In this document: piece by piece, positions 9,205 to 17,468 of the stretch
Position numbering within the stretch: position 1 is the first letter of the stretch
Layout of the letters: the number at the start of each line of letters is the position of its first letter
Assembly (NCBI RefSeq): GCF_000720325.1
Contig: NZ_JOJM01000001.1
Location: 248,001-312,000, forward strand
Length of the DNA: 64,000 nucleotides
From: Streptomyces sp. NRRL B-1347
Lineage (GTDB): Bacteria; Actinomycetota; Actinomycetes; Streptomycetales; Streptomycetaceae
Direction: 5' to 3'
Made by a program: the position numbers and the translations under genes
The notes under the pieces: model-generated
Database searches by the model: none
What the model was told of the DNA's origin: nothing
Seen by the model: only the letters and a program-made list of their open reading frames with translations

Positions 9205-10644
9205 ATGCGCGCACGCGCGCGGCTCGTCGTCGCCACGGCGGCCGCCACCCTGCTGATCGGATGCGTCTCGGAACCGGCGCGGTCCCGGCCCGACCCCGGC
9301 CCCGACGCCAACGGGCGCAAGGACGGCGAACGCGTCCTGGTCTTCTCCAAGACCGCCGGTTTCCGCCACGACTCGATTCCGGACGGCGTCGCCGCCGTCC
9401 GGGACCTGGGCGCCGCCCACGGCTTCACCGTCGACGCCACGGAGGACGCCCGCGCCTTCACCCCCAAGAACCTGGCCCGCTACGACGCCGTCGTCTGGCT
9501 CTCCACCACCGGCGACGTCCTCAACTCCGCCCAGCAGACCGCCTTCGAACGCTACGTCCGCGCGGGCGGCGGCTACGTCGGCGTCCACGCGGCCGCCGAC
9601 ACCGAGTACGACTGGCCCTTCTACGGCGGCCTCGTGGGCGCCCACTTCCAGTCGCACCCGGCGATCCAGCCCGCGAAGGTCGAGGTCGAGGACCATGCCC
9701 ACCCGGCGACGGCCCACCTCGGCGCCGGCTGGGACCGCACCGACGAGTGGTACAACTACCGCTCCAACCCGCGCCAGCGCGCCCGGGTCCTCGCCTCCCT
9801 CGACGAGTCGTCGTACAGCGGCGGCACGATGGGCGGAGACCATCCCATCGCCTGGTGCCAGAGCTCCGTCGACGGCGGCGCCGGGCGCTCCTTCTACACC
9901 GGCGGCGGGCACACCAAACAGTCGTACGCCGACCCCGCCTTCCGCACCCACCTGCTCGGCGGCATCCAGTACGCCACGGGCGCCGCACAGGCCGACTGCC
10001 GCCCCGAGCAGGGCTACACGCCCCTGTTCGACGGCACCGCCGCCTCCCTCACCCGGTGGAAACAGGCCGGACCCGGCTCCTTCGCCCTGAAGGACGACGG
10101 CACCCTCACCTCCGTCGGCGGCATGGGCATGCTCTGGTACGCCGACCGCTCCTTCGGCTCCTACTCCCTCAAGCTCGACTGGAAGATGACCGGGACCGAC
10201 AAGGACGACAACTCCGGTGTCTTCGTGGGCTTCCCTCCCTCCGACGACCCCTGGTCGGCCGTCAACAACGGCTACGAGATCCAGATCGACGCCACCGACG
10301 TGCCGGAGAAGACCACCGGCTCGGTGTACGGCTTCAAGTCCGCCGACCTGGCCGCCCGCGACCGCGCCCTGAACCCTCCAGGCCGGTGGAACACCTACGA
10401 ACTCCGCGTCGAGGGCGAACGCCTGCGGATCTGGCTCAACGGCGTCCAGATCAACGACTACACCAACACCGACCCCGCACGCAGCCTGCGCGACGGCCAC
10501 ATCGGCGTCCAGAACCACGGCGTCGACGACCAGGTCGCCTTCCGCGACATCCGCGTGAAGGACCTGGCCGACGGCCGCTCCGGCCCCGCGCCCGGTGCCG
10601 TTCCCGGCGCCGCCCTCGGTGCCGGGGGAGCGGGCGCCCGATAG
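9205..10644 (+). CDS. Lipoprotein with ThuA-like and 3-keto-disaccharide hydrolase (DUF1080) domains
   Basis: The 479-residue protein starts with a short signal and lipobox LIGC. About residues 33-264 form a ThuA-like class I glutamine-amidotransferase-type fold (VLVFSKTAGFRHDSI, GGGYVGVHAAADTEYDWPFY). About 272-452 form the concanavalin-like DUF1080/3-keto-disaccharide hydrolase domain (LFDGTAASLTRW, KDDNSGVFVGF, WNTYELRVEG, IGVQNHG). The C-tail is Gly/Ala/Pro rich. RBS AGGGAGG precedes ATG 9205. ThuA and DUF1080 proteins are linked to 3-keto-sugar breakdown; with the preceding dehydrogenase this suggests extracellular handling of keto-glycosides. Confidence 0.88.
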   Translation: MRARARLVVATAAATLLIGCVSEPARSRPDPGPDANGRKDGERVLVFSKTAGFRHDSIPDGVAAVRDLGAAHGFTVDATEDARAFTPKNLARYDAVVWLSTTGDVLNSAQQTAFERYVRAGGGYVGVHAAADTEYDWPFYGGLVGAHFQSHPAIQPAKVEVEDHAHPATAHLGAGWDRTDEWYNYRSNPRQRARVLASLDESSYSGGTMGGDHPIAWCQSSVDGGAGRSFYTGGGHTKQSYADPAFRTHLLGGIQYATGAAQADCRPEQGYTPLFDGTAASLTRWKQAGPGSFALKDDGTLTSVGGMGMLWYADRSFGSYSLKLDWKMTGTDKDDNSGVFVGFPPSDDPWSAVNNGYEIQIDATDVPEKTTGSVYGFKSADLAARDRALNPPGRWNTYELRVEGERLRIWLNGVQINDYTNTDPARSLRDGHIGVQNHGVDDQVAFRDIRVKDLADGRSGPAPGAVPGAALGAGGAGAR

Positions 10645-10648
10645 ACGG

Positions 10649-10682
10649 CGGTGGGCGGAGGACGCCGGACCTCCGCCCACCG
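10649..10682 (+). terminator. Strong hairpin terminator
   Basis: A perfect 13-bp stem (CGGTGGGCGGAGG and its complement) around an 8-nt loop starts 4 bp after the stop of the ThuA/DUF1080 gene. It separates the extracellular sugar genes from the Ebo-like operon that begins at 10785. Confidence 0.8.
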
Positions 10683-10784
10683 TCCCATCGTCTTGACGTC
10701 TTGTCGCCGTCTTGCCTCTCCGTGAGGCACGTGTGATGACTGAGCAGATGCGCACCGATCGCGTGCCAAGACAGGGAGGCAGCC

Positions 10785-11960
10785 GTGTCCAGTAGCGCTA
10801 CCGAGGACCCCACGGGGGTGTGGCTGATCGGCGCCCGGGGGTCCGTCGCCACGACGGCCGTCGCGGGCTGCGCGGCGATGACGGCCGGCCTGCACCCGCC
10901 GACCGGCATGGTCACGGAGACCCCGGCCTTCGCCGGTGCCGGGCTGCCCGCCCTCACCTCCCTGGTCTTCGGCGGCCACGACACCGTCGAGTGCCCCCTG
11001 CCCAAACGCGCCGAACAGCTGGCCGCCCAGGGAGTGCTGCCGCACGGCCTGCCCGCGGCCGTCCACGCCGAACTCGTGGCCGCCGACGCCGAGATCCGCA
11101 CCGGTGGCCCCCTGCCCGGCGACGCCCGCACCGACGAGGAACTCATCTCCGCCTTCACCTCCGAGATCTCCGACTTCGTCCGCCGCCGCGGCCTCGCCCG
11201 CGCCGTCGTCGTGAACGTGGCCTCCACGGAACCGGCCCCGCCCGCCGCGCCGCCCGAACCCTCCGCCCCACCGCCCTCCTCGGCACCGCCCTGGGCCCGC
11301 CGCCTACCGGCCAGCTCCCTCTACGCCACGGCGGCCCTGCGCGCGGGCTGCCCCTATGTGAACTTCACCCCCTCCACCGGCCTGCACCACCCCGCCCCCG
11401 CCGCCCTCGCCGCGACCAGCGGCCTCCCTTACGCGGGCCGCGACGGCAAGACGGGCCAGACCCTGCTGCGCTCCGTGCTCGGCCCGATGTTCGCCCAGCG
11501 CGCCCTGGACGTCCGCGCCTGGTCCGGCACGAACCTCCTCGGCGGCGGCGACGGCGCCGCCCTCGCCGACCCCGCCGCGGCCGCCGCCAAGAACGCGGGC
11601 AAGGAGCGCGTCCTCGCCGACACCCTCGGCGCCGTCCCGCAGGGCGAGGTCCACATCGACGACGTCCCCGCCCTCGGCGACTGGAAGACCGCCTGGGACC
11701 ACATCGCCTTCGACGGCTTCCTCGGCACCCGCATGGTCCTCCAGACCACCTGGCAGGGCTGCGACTCCGCCCTCGCCGCCCCCTTGGTCCTCGACCTGGC
11801 CCGCCTCCTCTCCCGCGCCCACGCCCGGGGCCTGACCGGCCCCTTGCCCGAACTCGCCTTCTACTTCAAGGACCCCGACCCGGGCGCGTCCGCCGCCCTC
11901 GCCGACCAGTACGCCGCGCTCACCGCCTTCGCGGCCCGGTTGCAGGGACGGGGTGAGTAG
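10785..11960 (+). CDS. Inositol-3-phosphate synthase-like protein heading the Ebo-like operon
   Basis: A 391-residue member of the myo-inositol-1-phosphate synthase family, which cyclises glucose 6-phosphate using NAD. Seen: an N-terminal nucleotide motif LIGARGSVATT (residues 14-24), YVNFTPSTGL, the signature GRDGKTGQTLLRSVLGPMF (about 215-233), and WSGTNLLGGGDGAALADP. A Pro-rich insertion (about 148-172) is unusual. Start GTG 10785 follows GGGAGG. It is separated from the UbiA gene by 3 bp, so it is operonic with the Ebo genes. In described ebo operons the sugar-phosphate cyclase is a dehydroquinate-synthase-like EboD; here this unrelated cyclase family occupies the slot. Confidence 0.87.
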   Translation: MSSSATEDPTGVWLIGARGSVATTAVAGCAAMTAGLHPPTGMVTETPAFAGAGLPALTSLVFGGHDTVECPLPKRAEQLAAQGVLPHGLPAAVHAELVAADAEIRTGGPLPGDARTDEELISAFTSEISDFVRRRGLARAVVVNVASTEPAPPAAPPEPSAPPPSSAPPWARRLPASSLYATAALRAGCPYVNFTPSTGLHHPAPAALAATSGLPYAGRDGKTGQTLLRSVLGPMFAQRALDVRAWSGTNLLGGGDGAALADPAAAAAKNAGKERVLADTLGAVPQGEVHIDDVPALGDWKTAWDHIAFDGFLGTRMVLQTTWQGCDSALAAPLVLDLARLLSRAHARGLTGPLPELAFYFKDPDPGASAALADQYAALTAFAARLQGRGE

Positions 11961-11963
11961 CGC

Positions 11964-13472
11964 ATGCGCCCCCTCCGCGCCCGCGCCCGCGCCTGGGCCG
12001 AACTCCTGCGGCTCCCAGCCCTGTTCACCGTCCCCGGCGACGCCCTCGCCGGAGCCGCCGCCACCGGTCTGCGCCCGGGCCGTGGCACTGCCCTCGCTCT
12101 CACCTCCTCCCTCTGCCTCTACGAGGCGGGCATGGCCCTCAACGACTGGGCCGATCGCGCCGAGGACGCCGTGGACCGCCCGCACCGCCCCATCCCGTCC
12201 GGCCGCGTCCACCCCGCCGCCGCCCTCACCGCCGCCACCGCCCTCACCGCCGCGGGCCTGGCCCTGGCCGCCCGAGCGGGCCGTCCGGCCCTCACCGTGG
12301 CCACCGCCCTGGCCGGCACCGTCTGGGCCTACGACCTGACCCTCAAACACACCAAGGCAGGCCCCGCCACCATGGCCACGGCCCGAGCCCTCGACCTCCT
12401 CCTCGGCGCGACGGCGACAGCCACGAACGCCTCGGCAGCCGGGGCGCGGCGGGGCGGCGGCCCTGACTCTGACCCTGGCCCTGGTGACGCGGCTGGCCAC
12501 CCCGTGCGGGGGCGGGGCTCCGGCGGGGCGGGCAGCGGATTTTTGCGGCGAGCCGAACTCGACGGGGCGAGTCGCGGTGCCTCTGGGCCGGGCGGCCTCG
12601 GCGGGTCGGCCAGTGGAGCGGCTCGGCCGGGAGGCCGCGCTGGCCGGGCGGTCAACGGCGCGGCTCGGACCGGCAGCCCTGGGCGGGCGACCAGGGGAGC
12701 CGCCCAGGCCGGTGGCTTCGGCCGGGTGGCCGACGGAGCTGCCCGAGCGGGGGGCTTCGGCCAGGCAGCCGACGGAGCTGCCTGGGCGGGTGGCCCCGGT
12801 CCGGCGGCCAATCCGGGCGCTCGGGCGGGTGGCTTTGGCCGAGGTCCCAGCAGTGCTGGATCCACCGGCGGCTTCGCTCGGGCTGCCGACGGCGCCCTCC
12901 GAGGGGGTGGTCTCGGTCGGCCTCCTGGAGGGGCCCGCGCGGGGCGGGCCGTCCGGGAAGGGGCGCGCCGGGTGAGCTCCGCCGTGCCCGCCGCCCTGGC
13001 GCTCGGCGCGCACACCCTCGCTGTCACCTCCGTCTCTCGCCACGAAACCCAGGGCGGCTCCTCCACCGCCCCGTTGGGCGCCCTCGCCACGACCCTCGCC
13101 CTGGCCCACGCGGTGGCCCGGCCCCGGAGGACGGCATCCGGGCCACCTTCGCTCCCGCCGGGCCGACGGCCAGCAGTCAGGCTCGGTCTGCCGGGCACCA
13201 CCCGCACACCCTGGTCGGCCGAGGGCACCGGCGCCCTCGCCCGGGCTGCCCTCGCCCTGGCCTACATCACCACGGCCGGCCGACCCTTCCTCCACGCGGC
13301 CCTGAACCCCTCACCTCCCTTGACCCAGCGCGCCGTCGGCGGCGGCATCCGTGCCCTGATCCCGCTCCAGGCCGCGCTCGCCGCGAGGTCAGGGTCCCTC
13401 GGCAGCGCCCTGGTCGCGGCGAGCCTGGCCCCGGCGGCCCGCCGCTTCGCCCGCCGGGTGAGCGTCACATGA
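11964..13472 (+). CDS. eboC: UbiA-family prenyltransferase, EboC-like, with long repeat insertion
   Basis: A 502-residue membrane protein. The N-terminal part has the UbiA prenyl-diphosphate motif NDWADRAEDAVDRPHRP (from residue 60) and YDLTLK, the second family motif. The UbiA-like membrane segments resume near residue 336 (VPAALALGAHTLAVTSV). Between them about 185 residues of Gly/Ala/Arg-rich sequence are inserted, mostly a 13-residue tandem repeat. Without the insert the protein would be about 315 residues, the usual size for EboC. Start ATG 11964 lies 3 bp after the inositol-phosphate synthase stop; its stop overlaps the next start (ATGA). EboC is thought to prenylate or handle a lipid-linked intermediate. 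The frame stays open through the insert, so it is probably translated. Confidence 0.85.
   Translation: MRPLRARARAWAELLRLPALFTVPGDALAGAAATGLRPGRGTALALTSSLCLYEAGMALNDWADRAEDAVDRPHRPIPSGRVHPAAALTAATALTAAGLALAARAGRPALTVATALAGTVWAYDLTLKHTKAGPATMATARALDLLLGATATATNASAAGARRGGGPDSDPGPGDAAGHPVRGRGSGGAGSGFLRRAELDGASRGASGPGGLGGSASGAARPGGRAGRAVNGAARTGSPGRATRGAAQAGGFGRVADGAARAGGFGQAADGAAWAGGPGPAANPGARAGGFGRGPSSAGSTGGFARAADGALRGGGLGRPPGGARAGRAVREGARRVSSAVPAALALGAHTLAVTSVSRHETQGGSSTAPLGALATTLALAHAVARPRRTASGPPSLPPGRRPAVRLGLPGTTRTPWSAEGTGALARAALALAYITTAGRPFLHAALNPSPPLTQRAVGGGIRALIPLQAALAARSGSLGSALVAASLAPAARRFARRVSVT
12591..12944 (+). repeat. 39-bp (13-residue) tandem repeat array inside eboC
   Basis: About nine imperfect units are visible in translation: GGLGGSASGAARP, GGRAGRAVNGAART (14), GSPGRATRGAAQA, GGFGRVADGAARA, GGFGQAADGAAWA, GGPGPAANPGARA, GGFGRGPSSAGST, GGFARAADGALRG and GGLGRPPGGARAG. 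Together they span 118 residues (protein residues 210-327). The best-conserved core is GGFGRAADGAARA. The units diverge from one another, so the array is not a recent slippage product, and every unit keeps the frame. Confidence 0.9.
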
Positions 13473-14533
13473 CCGCCGCCGAACGGCCTCTCGCCCAGGG
13501 CGCCACTCTCCCCGGCGGCGCCTCCGCCGCAGGCCCGGCTGCCCGGGTGGCCCCGGCCGCGGGCCTCCCCGCTCAAGGCGGCCCCGCCCGCCTCCGCTTC
13601 GGCTATGGCACCAACGGCCTCACCGACCTCCGTCTCGACGACGCCCTCGGCCTCCTCGCCGACCTCGGCTACTCCGGCGTCGGCCTCACTCTCGACCACA
13701 TGCACCTCGACCCCCTCGCCCCTGACCTGGCCGCCCGCACCCGCAGGGTGGCCCGGCGACTCGACCGGCTGGGCCTCACGGTCACGGTGGAGACCGGCGC
13801 CCGCTATGTGCTCGACCCGCGCCGCAAGCACGGGCCCTCCCTGCTCGACCCCGACCCGCAGCGCCGTGCCGAACGGGTCCGCCTCCTCATCCGCGCCGTG
13901 CAGGTCGCCACGGACCTCGGCGCCCACGCCGTCCACTGCTTCAGCGGCACCACACCGGACGGCACCTCCGTGGAGACCGCCTGGTCGCGCCTCGCCGATG
14001 CGTTCGTGCCCGTCCTCGACGCCGCGTCCGGGGCCCGCCTGCCGCTGGCCGTCGAGCCCGAACCCGGCCATCTCCTCGCCACACTCGCCGACTTCCACCA
14101 CCTCCGTCATCTCCTCGGCGACCCCGAACTCCTGGGCCTGACCCTCGACATCGGCCACTGCCAGTGCCTCGAACCGCAGTCACCCGCCGACTGCGTCCGC
14201 GCCGCCGCCCCTTGGCTGCGGCACGTCCAGATCGAGGACATGCGCCGGGGCGTCCACGAACACCTCCCGTTCGGCGACGGCGAGATCGACTTCCCGCCCG
14301 TGCTGCGCGCCCTGGCTGAGACCGGCTACCAGGGCCTGACCGTCGTCGAGTTGCCCCGCCACTCCCACGCGGGCCCTCAACTCGCCACCCAGTCACTGGA
14401 TTTCCTCCACCGGGCCGCCGCCCTCGCGCTGCCCGGCACCTCCGGCGCTCTCACCTCCCCTCGTGCTCCCTCCGGTCCCGCCACCGCCCCGCCGCTGCTC
14501 CGCGAGGCCTCACCCCGAGGAGGAACCCCATGA
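13469..14533 (+). CDS. Sugar phosphate isomerase/epimerase, TIM barrel, in Ebo-like operon
   Basis: This 354-residue protein is an AP-endonuclease-2-like TIM barrel: FGYGTNGLTDLRLDDALGLL near the N-terminus, VETGARYVLDPRRKHGPS, and metal-site segments VEPEPGHLL, TLDIGHCQC, VQIEDM and VVELPRHSH. It overlaps the UbiA gene by 4 bp and the EboA gene by 4 bp, so all three are translationally coupled. It resembles EboE in fold but is a separate gene. The substrate is unknown; a phosphorylated sugar or cyclitol produced by the upstream inositol-phosphate synthase is a reasonable inference. The N-terminal 40 residues are Ala/Gly/Pro rich and low in information. Confidence 0.85.
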   Translation: MTAAERPLAQGATLPGGASAAGPAARVAPAAGLPAQGGPARLRFGYGTNGLTDLRLDDALGLLADLGYSGVGLTLDHMHLDPLAPDLAARTRRVARRLDRLGLTVTVETGARYVLDPRRKHGPSLLDPDPQRRAERVRLLIRAVQVATDLGAHAVHCFSGTTPDGTSVETAWSRLADAFVPVLDAASGARLPLAVEPEPGHLLATLADFHHLRHLLGDPELLGLTLDIGHCQCLEPQSPADCVRAAAPWLRHVQIEDMRRGVHEHLPFGDGEIDFPPVLRALAETGYQGLTVVELPRHSHAGPQLATQSLDFLHRAAALALPGTSGALTSPRAPSGPATAPPLLREASPRGGTP

Positions 14534-15411
14534 CCGAACCGCCCGCCGTCGCCGACCTCCGCTCCCGCCTCGACACCGCCCTCGGCGGCGCCGCCCGTGC
14601 CTGGCTCGACCAGGCCGTCGCCGAAGCCGTCGCCGCGGCCGGGAGCGAAGCCGTCGCCGCGGCCACCAGCGAAGGTGCCGCCGCAGCTACCAGCGAAGGT
14701 GCCGCTGAAGCTGCGGGCGAGGCCGTCGCCGAAGCTGTGGCTGACGGCGTCGCGAACCCCACCGCCGACGCTCGGGCTGCCGCACCACCCTCTTGGGAGC
14801 TGCGGTTCGCCGAGGCCGGGCGCCGCTGCGGGCCCGAGCACGCCGACGCCGCCCGCCTGCTGCTGCTCCACGCCGCCCGCGCCGACACCGCGACGCTCAC
14901 CCGGCTCTACGACCAGGGCACTGCCGCCGAACGCCGCGCCGTCCTGCGCTGTCTGCCTCTCCTGGTGCCAGGCCCCGAGGCACTGCCGCTGGTCGACGAC
15001 GCGCTGCGCACCAACGACACCCGCCTCCTGGCCGCCGCCCTCGGCCCCTACGCCGCCGCCCACCTCCCCGCGCACGCGTGGCGGCACGCCGTCCTCAAGT
15101 GCCTGTTCACCGAGGTGCCCGTGGACGCTGTCGCCGACCTGGAGCGCCGCGCCCACGCCGACGACGAACTGGCCCGGATGCTCGCCGACTACGCGGACGA
15201 GCGCGCCGCCGCCGGCCGGCCCGTCCCCGGCGATCTGCACCGCGTCCTGGCCCTGGCCGCCCCACCGGACCTCCCGGCGCCCCGCCTCCCGGAACGGTCG
15301 GACCTCTCGGTGCCGCCGGACCGCCAGGAACGGCCGGACCGCCCGGATCCGGCGGCCGCCGTGGCCGTCACGGCCCCTTCGACCCCCATCGGTGAGGAGC
15401 AGGAGTCCTGA
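14530..15411 (+). CDS. eboA: EboA domain-containing protein
   Basis: A 293-residue soluble alpha-helical protein. The core (about residues 75-245) matches the EboA pattern as I know it: WELRFAEAGRRCG, ADTATLTRLYDQGTAAERRAVLRCLPLL, DDALRTNDTRLLAAALGPYAAAHLPAHAWRHAVLKCLF and DELARMLADYADERAAAGR. Function is undefined; EboA is required for metabolite export in cyanobacterial ebo mutants. Residues about 32-66 are an Ala/Glu/Gly-rich insert of 8-residue repeats, and the last 40 residues are a Pro/Asp-rich tail. Start ATG 14530 overlaps the previous stop and follows AGGAGG; its stop overlaps the EboB start. Confidence 0.82.
   Translation: MTEPPAVADLRSRLDTALGGAARAWLDQAVAEAVAAAGSEAVAAATSEGAAAATSEGAAEAAGEAVAEAVADGVANPTADARAAAPPSWELRFAEAGRRCGPEHADAARLLLLHAARADTATLTRLYDQGTAAERRAVLRCLPLLVPGPEALPLVDDALRTNDTRLLAAALGPYAAAHLPAHAWRHAVLKCLFTEVPVDAVADLERRAHADDELARMLADYADERAAAGRPVPGDLHRVLALAAPPDLPAPRLPERSDLSVPPDRQERPDRPDPAAAVAVTAPSTPIGEEQES
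14620..14751 (+). repeat. 24-bp tandem repeat coding for Ala/Glu repeats in EboA
   Basis: The DNA repeats a roughly 24-bp unit (AGCGAAGCCGTCGCCGCGGC-like), translating to octets such as SEAVAAAT, SEGAAAAT, SEGAAEAA and GEAVAEAV. The segment lies between the N-terminal helix and the conserved EboA core and would probably extend as a helix or linker. Confidence 0.75.
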
Positions 15412-16259
15412 TGCGCATCTTCGACCCCCACATCCACATGACCTCCCGCACCACCGACGACTATCAGGCCATGCACGCCGCGGGGGTGCGCGCCGTCGTC
15501 GAACCCGCCTTCTGGCTGGGCCAGCCCCGCACCTCTCCCGCCTCCTTCGTCGACTACTTCGACTCCCTCCTCGGCTGGGAGCCCTTCCGCGCCGCCCAGT
15601 ACGGCATAGCCCACCACTGCACGATCGCCCTCAACCCCAAGGAAGCGAACGACGCGCGCTGCACTCCCGTCCTCGACCTGCTGCCCCGGTACCTCGTGAA
15701 GGACAACGTCGTCGCCGTCGGCGAGATCGGCTACGACTCCATGACACCCGCCGAGGACACCGCGCTCGCGGCCCAGCTGCAGCTCGCCGCCGACCACGAG
15801 CTGCCCGCGCTCGTGCACACTCCGCACCGCGACAAGCTGGCCGGACTGCGCCGCACCCTGGACGTGGTCGCCGAATCCGCGCTGCCCATGGACCGGGTCC
15901 TGATCGATCACCTCAACGAGACCACTGTCAAGGAAGCCAAGGACGCGGGCTGCTGGCTCGGCTTCTCCATCTACCCCGACACCAAGATGGACGAGGAGCG
16001 GATGGTCGCGATCCTGCGCCAGTACGGCCCGGAGCACGTCCTCGTCAACTCGGCCGCCGACTGGGGCAAGAGCGACCCCCTCAAGACCCGCAAGGTCGGT
16101 GACGCGCTGCTCGACGCCGGGTTCACCGAGGACGAGGTCGACCGCGTGCTGTGGCGCAACCCCGTCGCCTTCTACGGGCTCAGCGGCCGCCTCGCCCTGG
16201 ACGTCGTGGACACCGACGCCACCCACGAAGGCAACTCCATCCTCCGCGGCGGGGCGTGA
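15411..16259 (+). CDS. eboB: TatD-like metal-dependent hydrolase, EboB
   Basis: A 282-residue TIM-barrel amidohydrolase-like protein. The N-terminal metal motif FDPHIHM is intact, followed by GEIGYDS (metal-bridging Glu), LVHTPH (His), LIDHLNE (His) and a C-terminal VNSAADWGKSDPL carrying the family Asp. This is the usual length for TatD family hydrolases. Its stop is followed 3 bp later by EboE. In ebo operons the TatD homologue is not known to act on DNA and probably hydrolyses a small metabolite. Confidence 0.87.
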   Translation: MRIFDPHIHMTSRTTDDYQAMHAAGVRAVVEPAFWLGQPRTSPASFVDYFDSLLGWEPFRAAQYGIAHHCTIALNPKEANDARCTPVLDLLPRYLVKDNVVAVGEIGYDSMTPAEDTALAAQLQLAADHELPALVHTPHRDKLAGLRRTLDVVAESALPMDRVLIDHLNETTVKEAKDAGCWLGFSIYPDTKMDEERMVAILRQYGPEHVLVNSAADWGKSDPLKTRKVGDALLDAGFTEDEVDRVLWRNPVAFYGLSGRLALDVVDTDATHEGNSILRGGA

Positions 16260-16262
16260 GCC

Positions 16263-17468
16263 ATGCGCTTCCGCCACCCCGACGGCTCCACCGTCCATCT
16301 CGCCTACTGCACGAACGTCCACCCCGCGGAGACCCTCGACGGCGTCCTCGCCCAGCTCCGCGACCACTGCGAACCCGTCCGCAAGCGGCTCGGCCGGGAC
16401 CGCATCGGCATCGGCCTGTGGCTCGCCAAGGACGCCGCCCACGCCCTCGTCACGGACCCGGCCGCACTGCGCGGGCTGCGCACCGAACTCGACCGGCGCG
16501 GCCTCGAAGTCGTCACCCTCAACGGCTTCCCCTATGAAGGCTTCGGCTCCGACGAGGTCAAGTACCGCGTCTACAAACCGGACTGGGCCGACCCCGAACG
16601 CCTGGAGCACACCACCGCCCTGGCCCGCGTCCTCGCCCAGCTGCTGCCCGACGATGTCACCGAGGGCACCATCTCCACCCTGCCACTGGCCTGGCGCACC
16701 GCATTCGGCCCGGCCCGCGCCCAGGCCGCCCGCACCGCCCTCGGCACACTTGCCCAGCGCCTCGACGCCCTCGCCGAACTCACCGGCCGGTCCGTCCGCA
16801 TCGGCCTCGAACCCGAGCCCGGCTGCATCGTGGAGACCACCTGCGACGCCATCGAACCCCTCACCGCGGTCGGCCACGATCGCATCGGCGTCTGCGTCGA
16901 CACCTGTCACCTCGCCACCTCCTTCGAAGACCCGCACACCGCCTTCGACAACCTCGCCGCCGCGGGCATCCCCGTCGTCAAGTCCCAGCTCTCCGCCGCC
17001 CTGCACGCCGAACACCCCCACCTCCCCGAAGTACGCGCGGCCCTCGCCGCCTTCGACGAACCCCGCTTCCTGCACCAGACCCGCACCGTGCCGCGCGACC
17101 CCGCCCGCACGGCGACGACGGGAGCCCCGGGCACCGTCCTGCGCGGCACCGACGACCTCGGCGAGGCCCTCACGCCTGACGCCCTGCCCGACACGGCGCC
17201 CTGGCGCTCCCACTTCCACGTTCCCCTGCACGCGGCTCCCGCGCCGCCGCTCACCTCCACGCTGTCCGTCCTCAAGGACACGCTCGCCCTGCTCGTCGGC
17301 GGACCGCACCCGCGCACCCGCCACCTCGAGGTCGAGACCTACACCTGGCAGGCCCTGCCGCCCGAGCTGCGCCCACGCGCCCGCCCTCAGCTCGTCGACG
17401 GCATCGCCGCCGAACTCACCCTCGCCCGCGACCTCCTGACGGATCTCGGCCTGAAGGAACTGCCATGA
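16263..17468 (+). CDS. eboE: Metabolite traffic protein EboE
   Basis: A 401-residue TIM-barrel protein with the characteristic EboE segments LAYCTNVHPAETLDGV (about residues 14-29), VVTLNGFPYEGFG (about 84-96), KYRVYKPDWADPERLE, and later GLEPEPGCIVETT and VCVDTCHLATSFEDP. These place it firmly with EboE rather than generic xylose-isomerase-like proteins. Catalysis has not been shown for the family. The gene lies 3 bp after EboB and overlaps EboF by 4 bp (ATGA). Confidence 0.9.
   Translation: MRFRHPDGSTVHLAYCTNVHPAETLDGVLAQLRDHCEPVRKRLGRDRIGIGLWLAKDAAHALVTDPAALRGLRTELDRRGLEVVTLNGFPYEGFGSDEVKYRVYKPDWADPERLEHTTALARVLAQLLPDDVTEGTISTLPLAWRTAFGPARAQAARTALGTLAQRLDALAELTGRSVRIGLEPEPGCIVETTCDAIEPLTAVGHDRIGVCVDTCHLATSFEDPHTAFDNLAAAGIPVVKSQLSAALHAEHPHLPEVRAALAAFDEPRFLHQTRTVPRDPARTATTGAPGTVLRGTDDLGEALTPDALPDTAPWRSHFHVPLHAAPAPPLTSTLSVLKDTLALLVGGPHPRTRHLEVETYTWQALPPELRPRARPQLVDGIAAELTLARDLLTDLGLKELP

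Noticed and set aside
7963..10755. Minus-strand open frame of 930 codons
   Set aside because: Shadow of the sugar dehydrogenase and ThuA/DUF1080 genes; no motifs.
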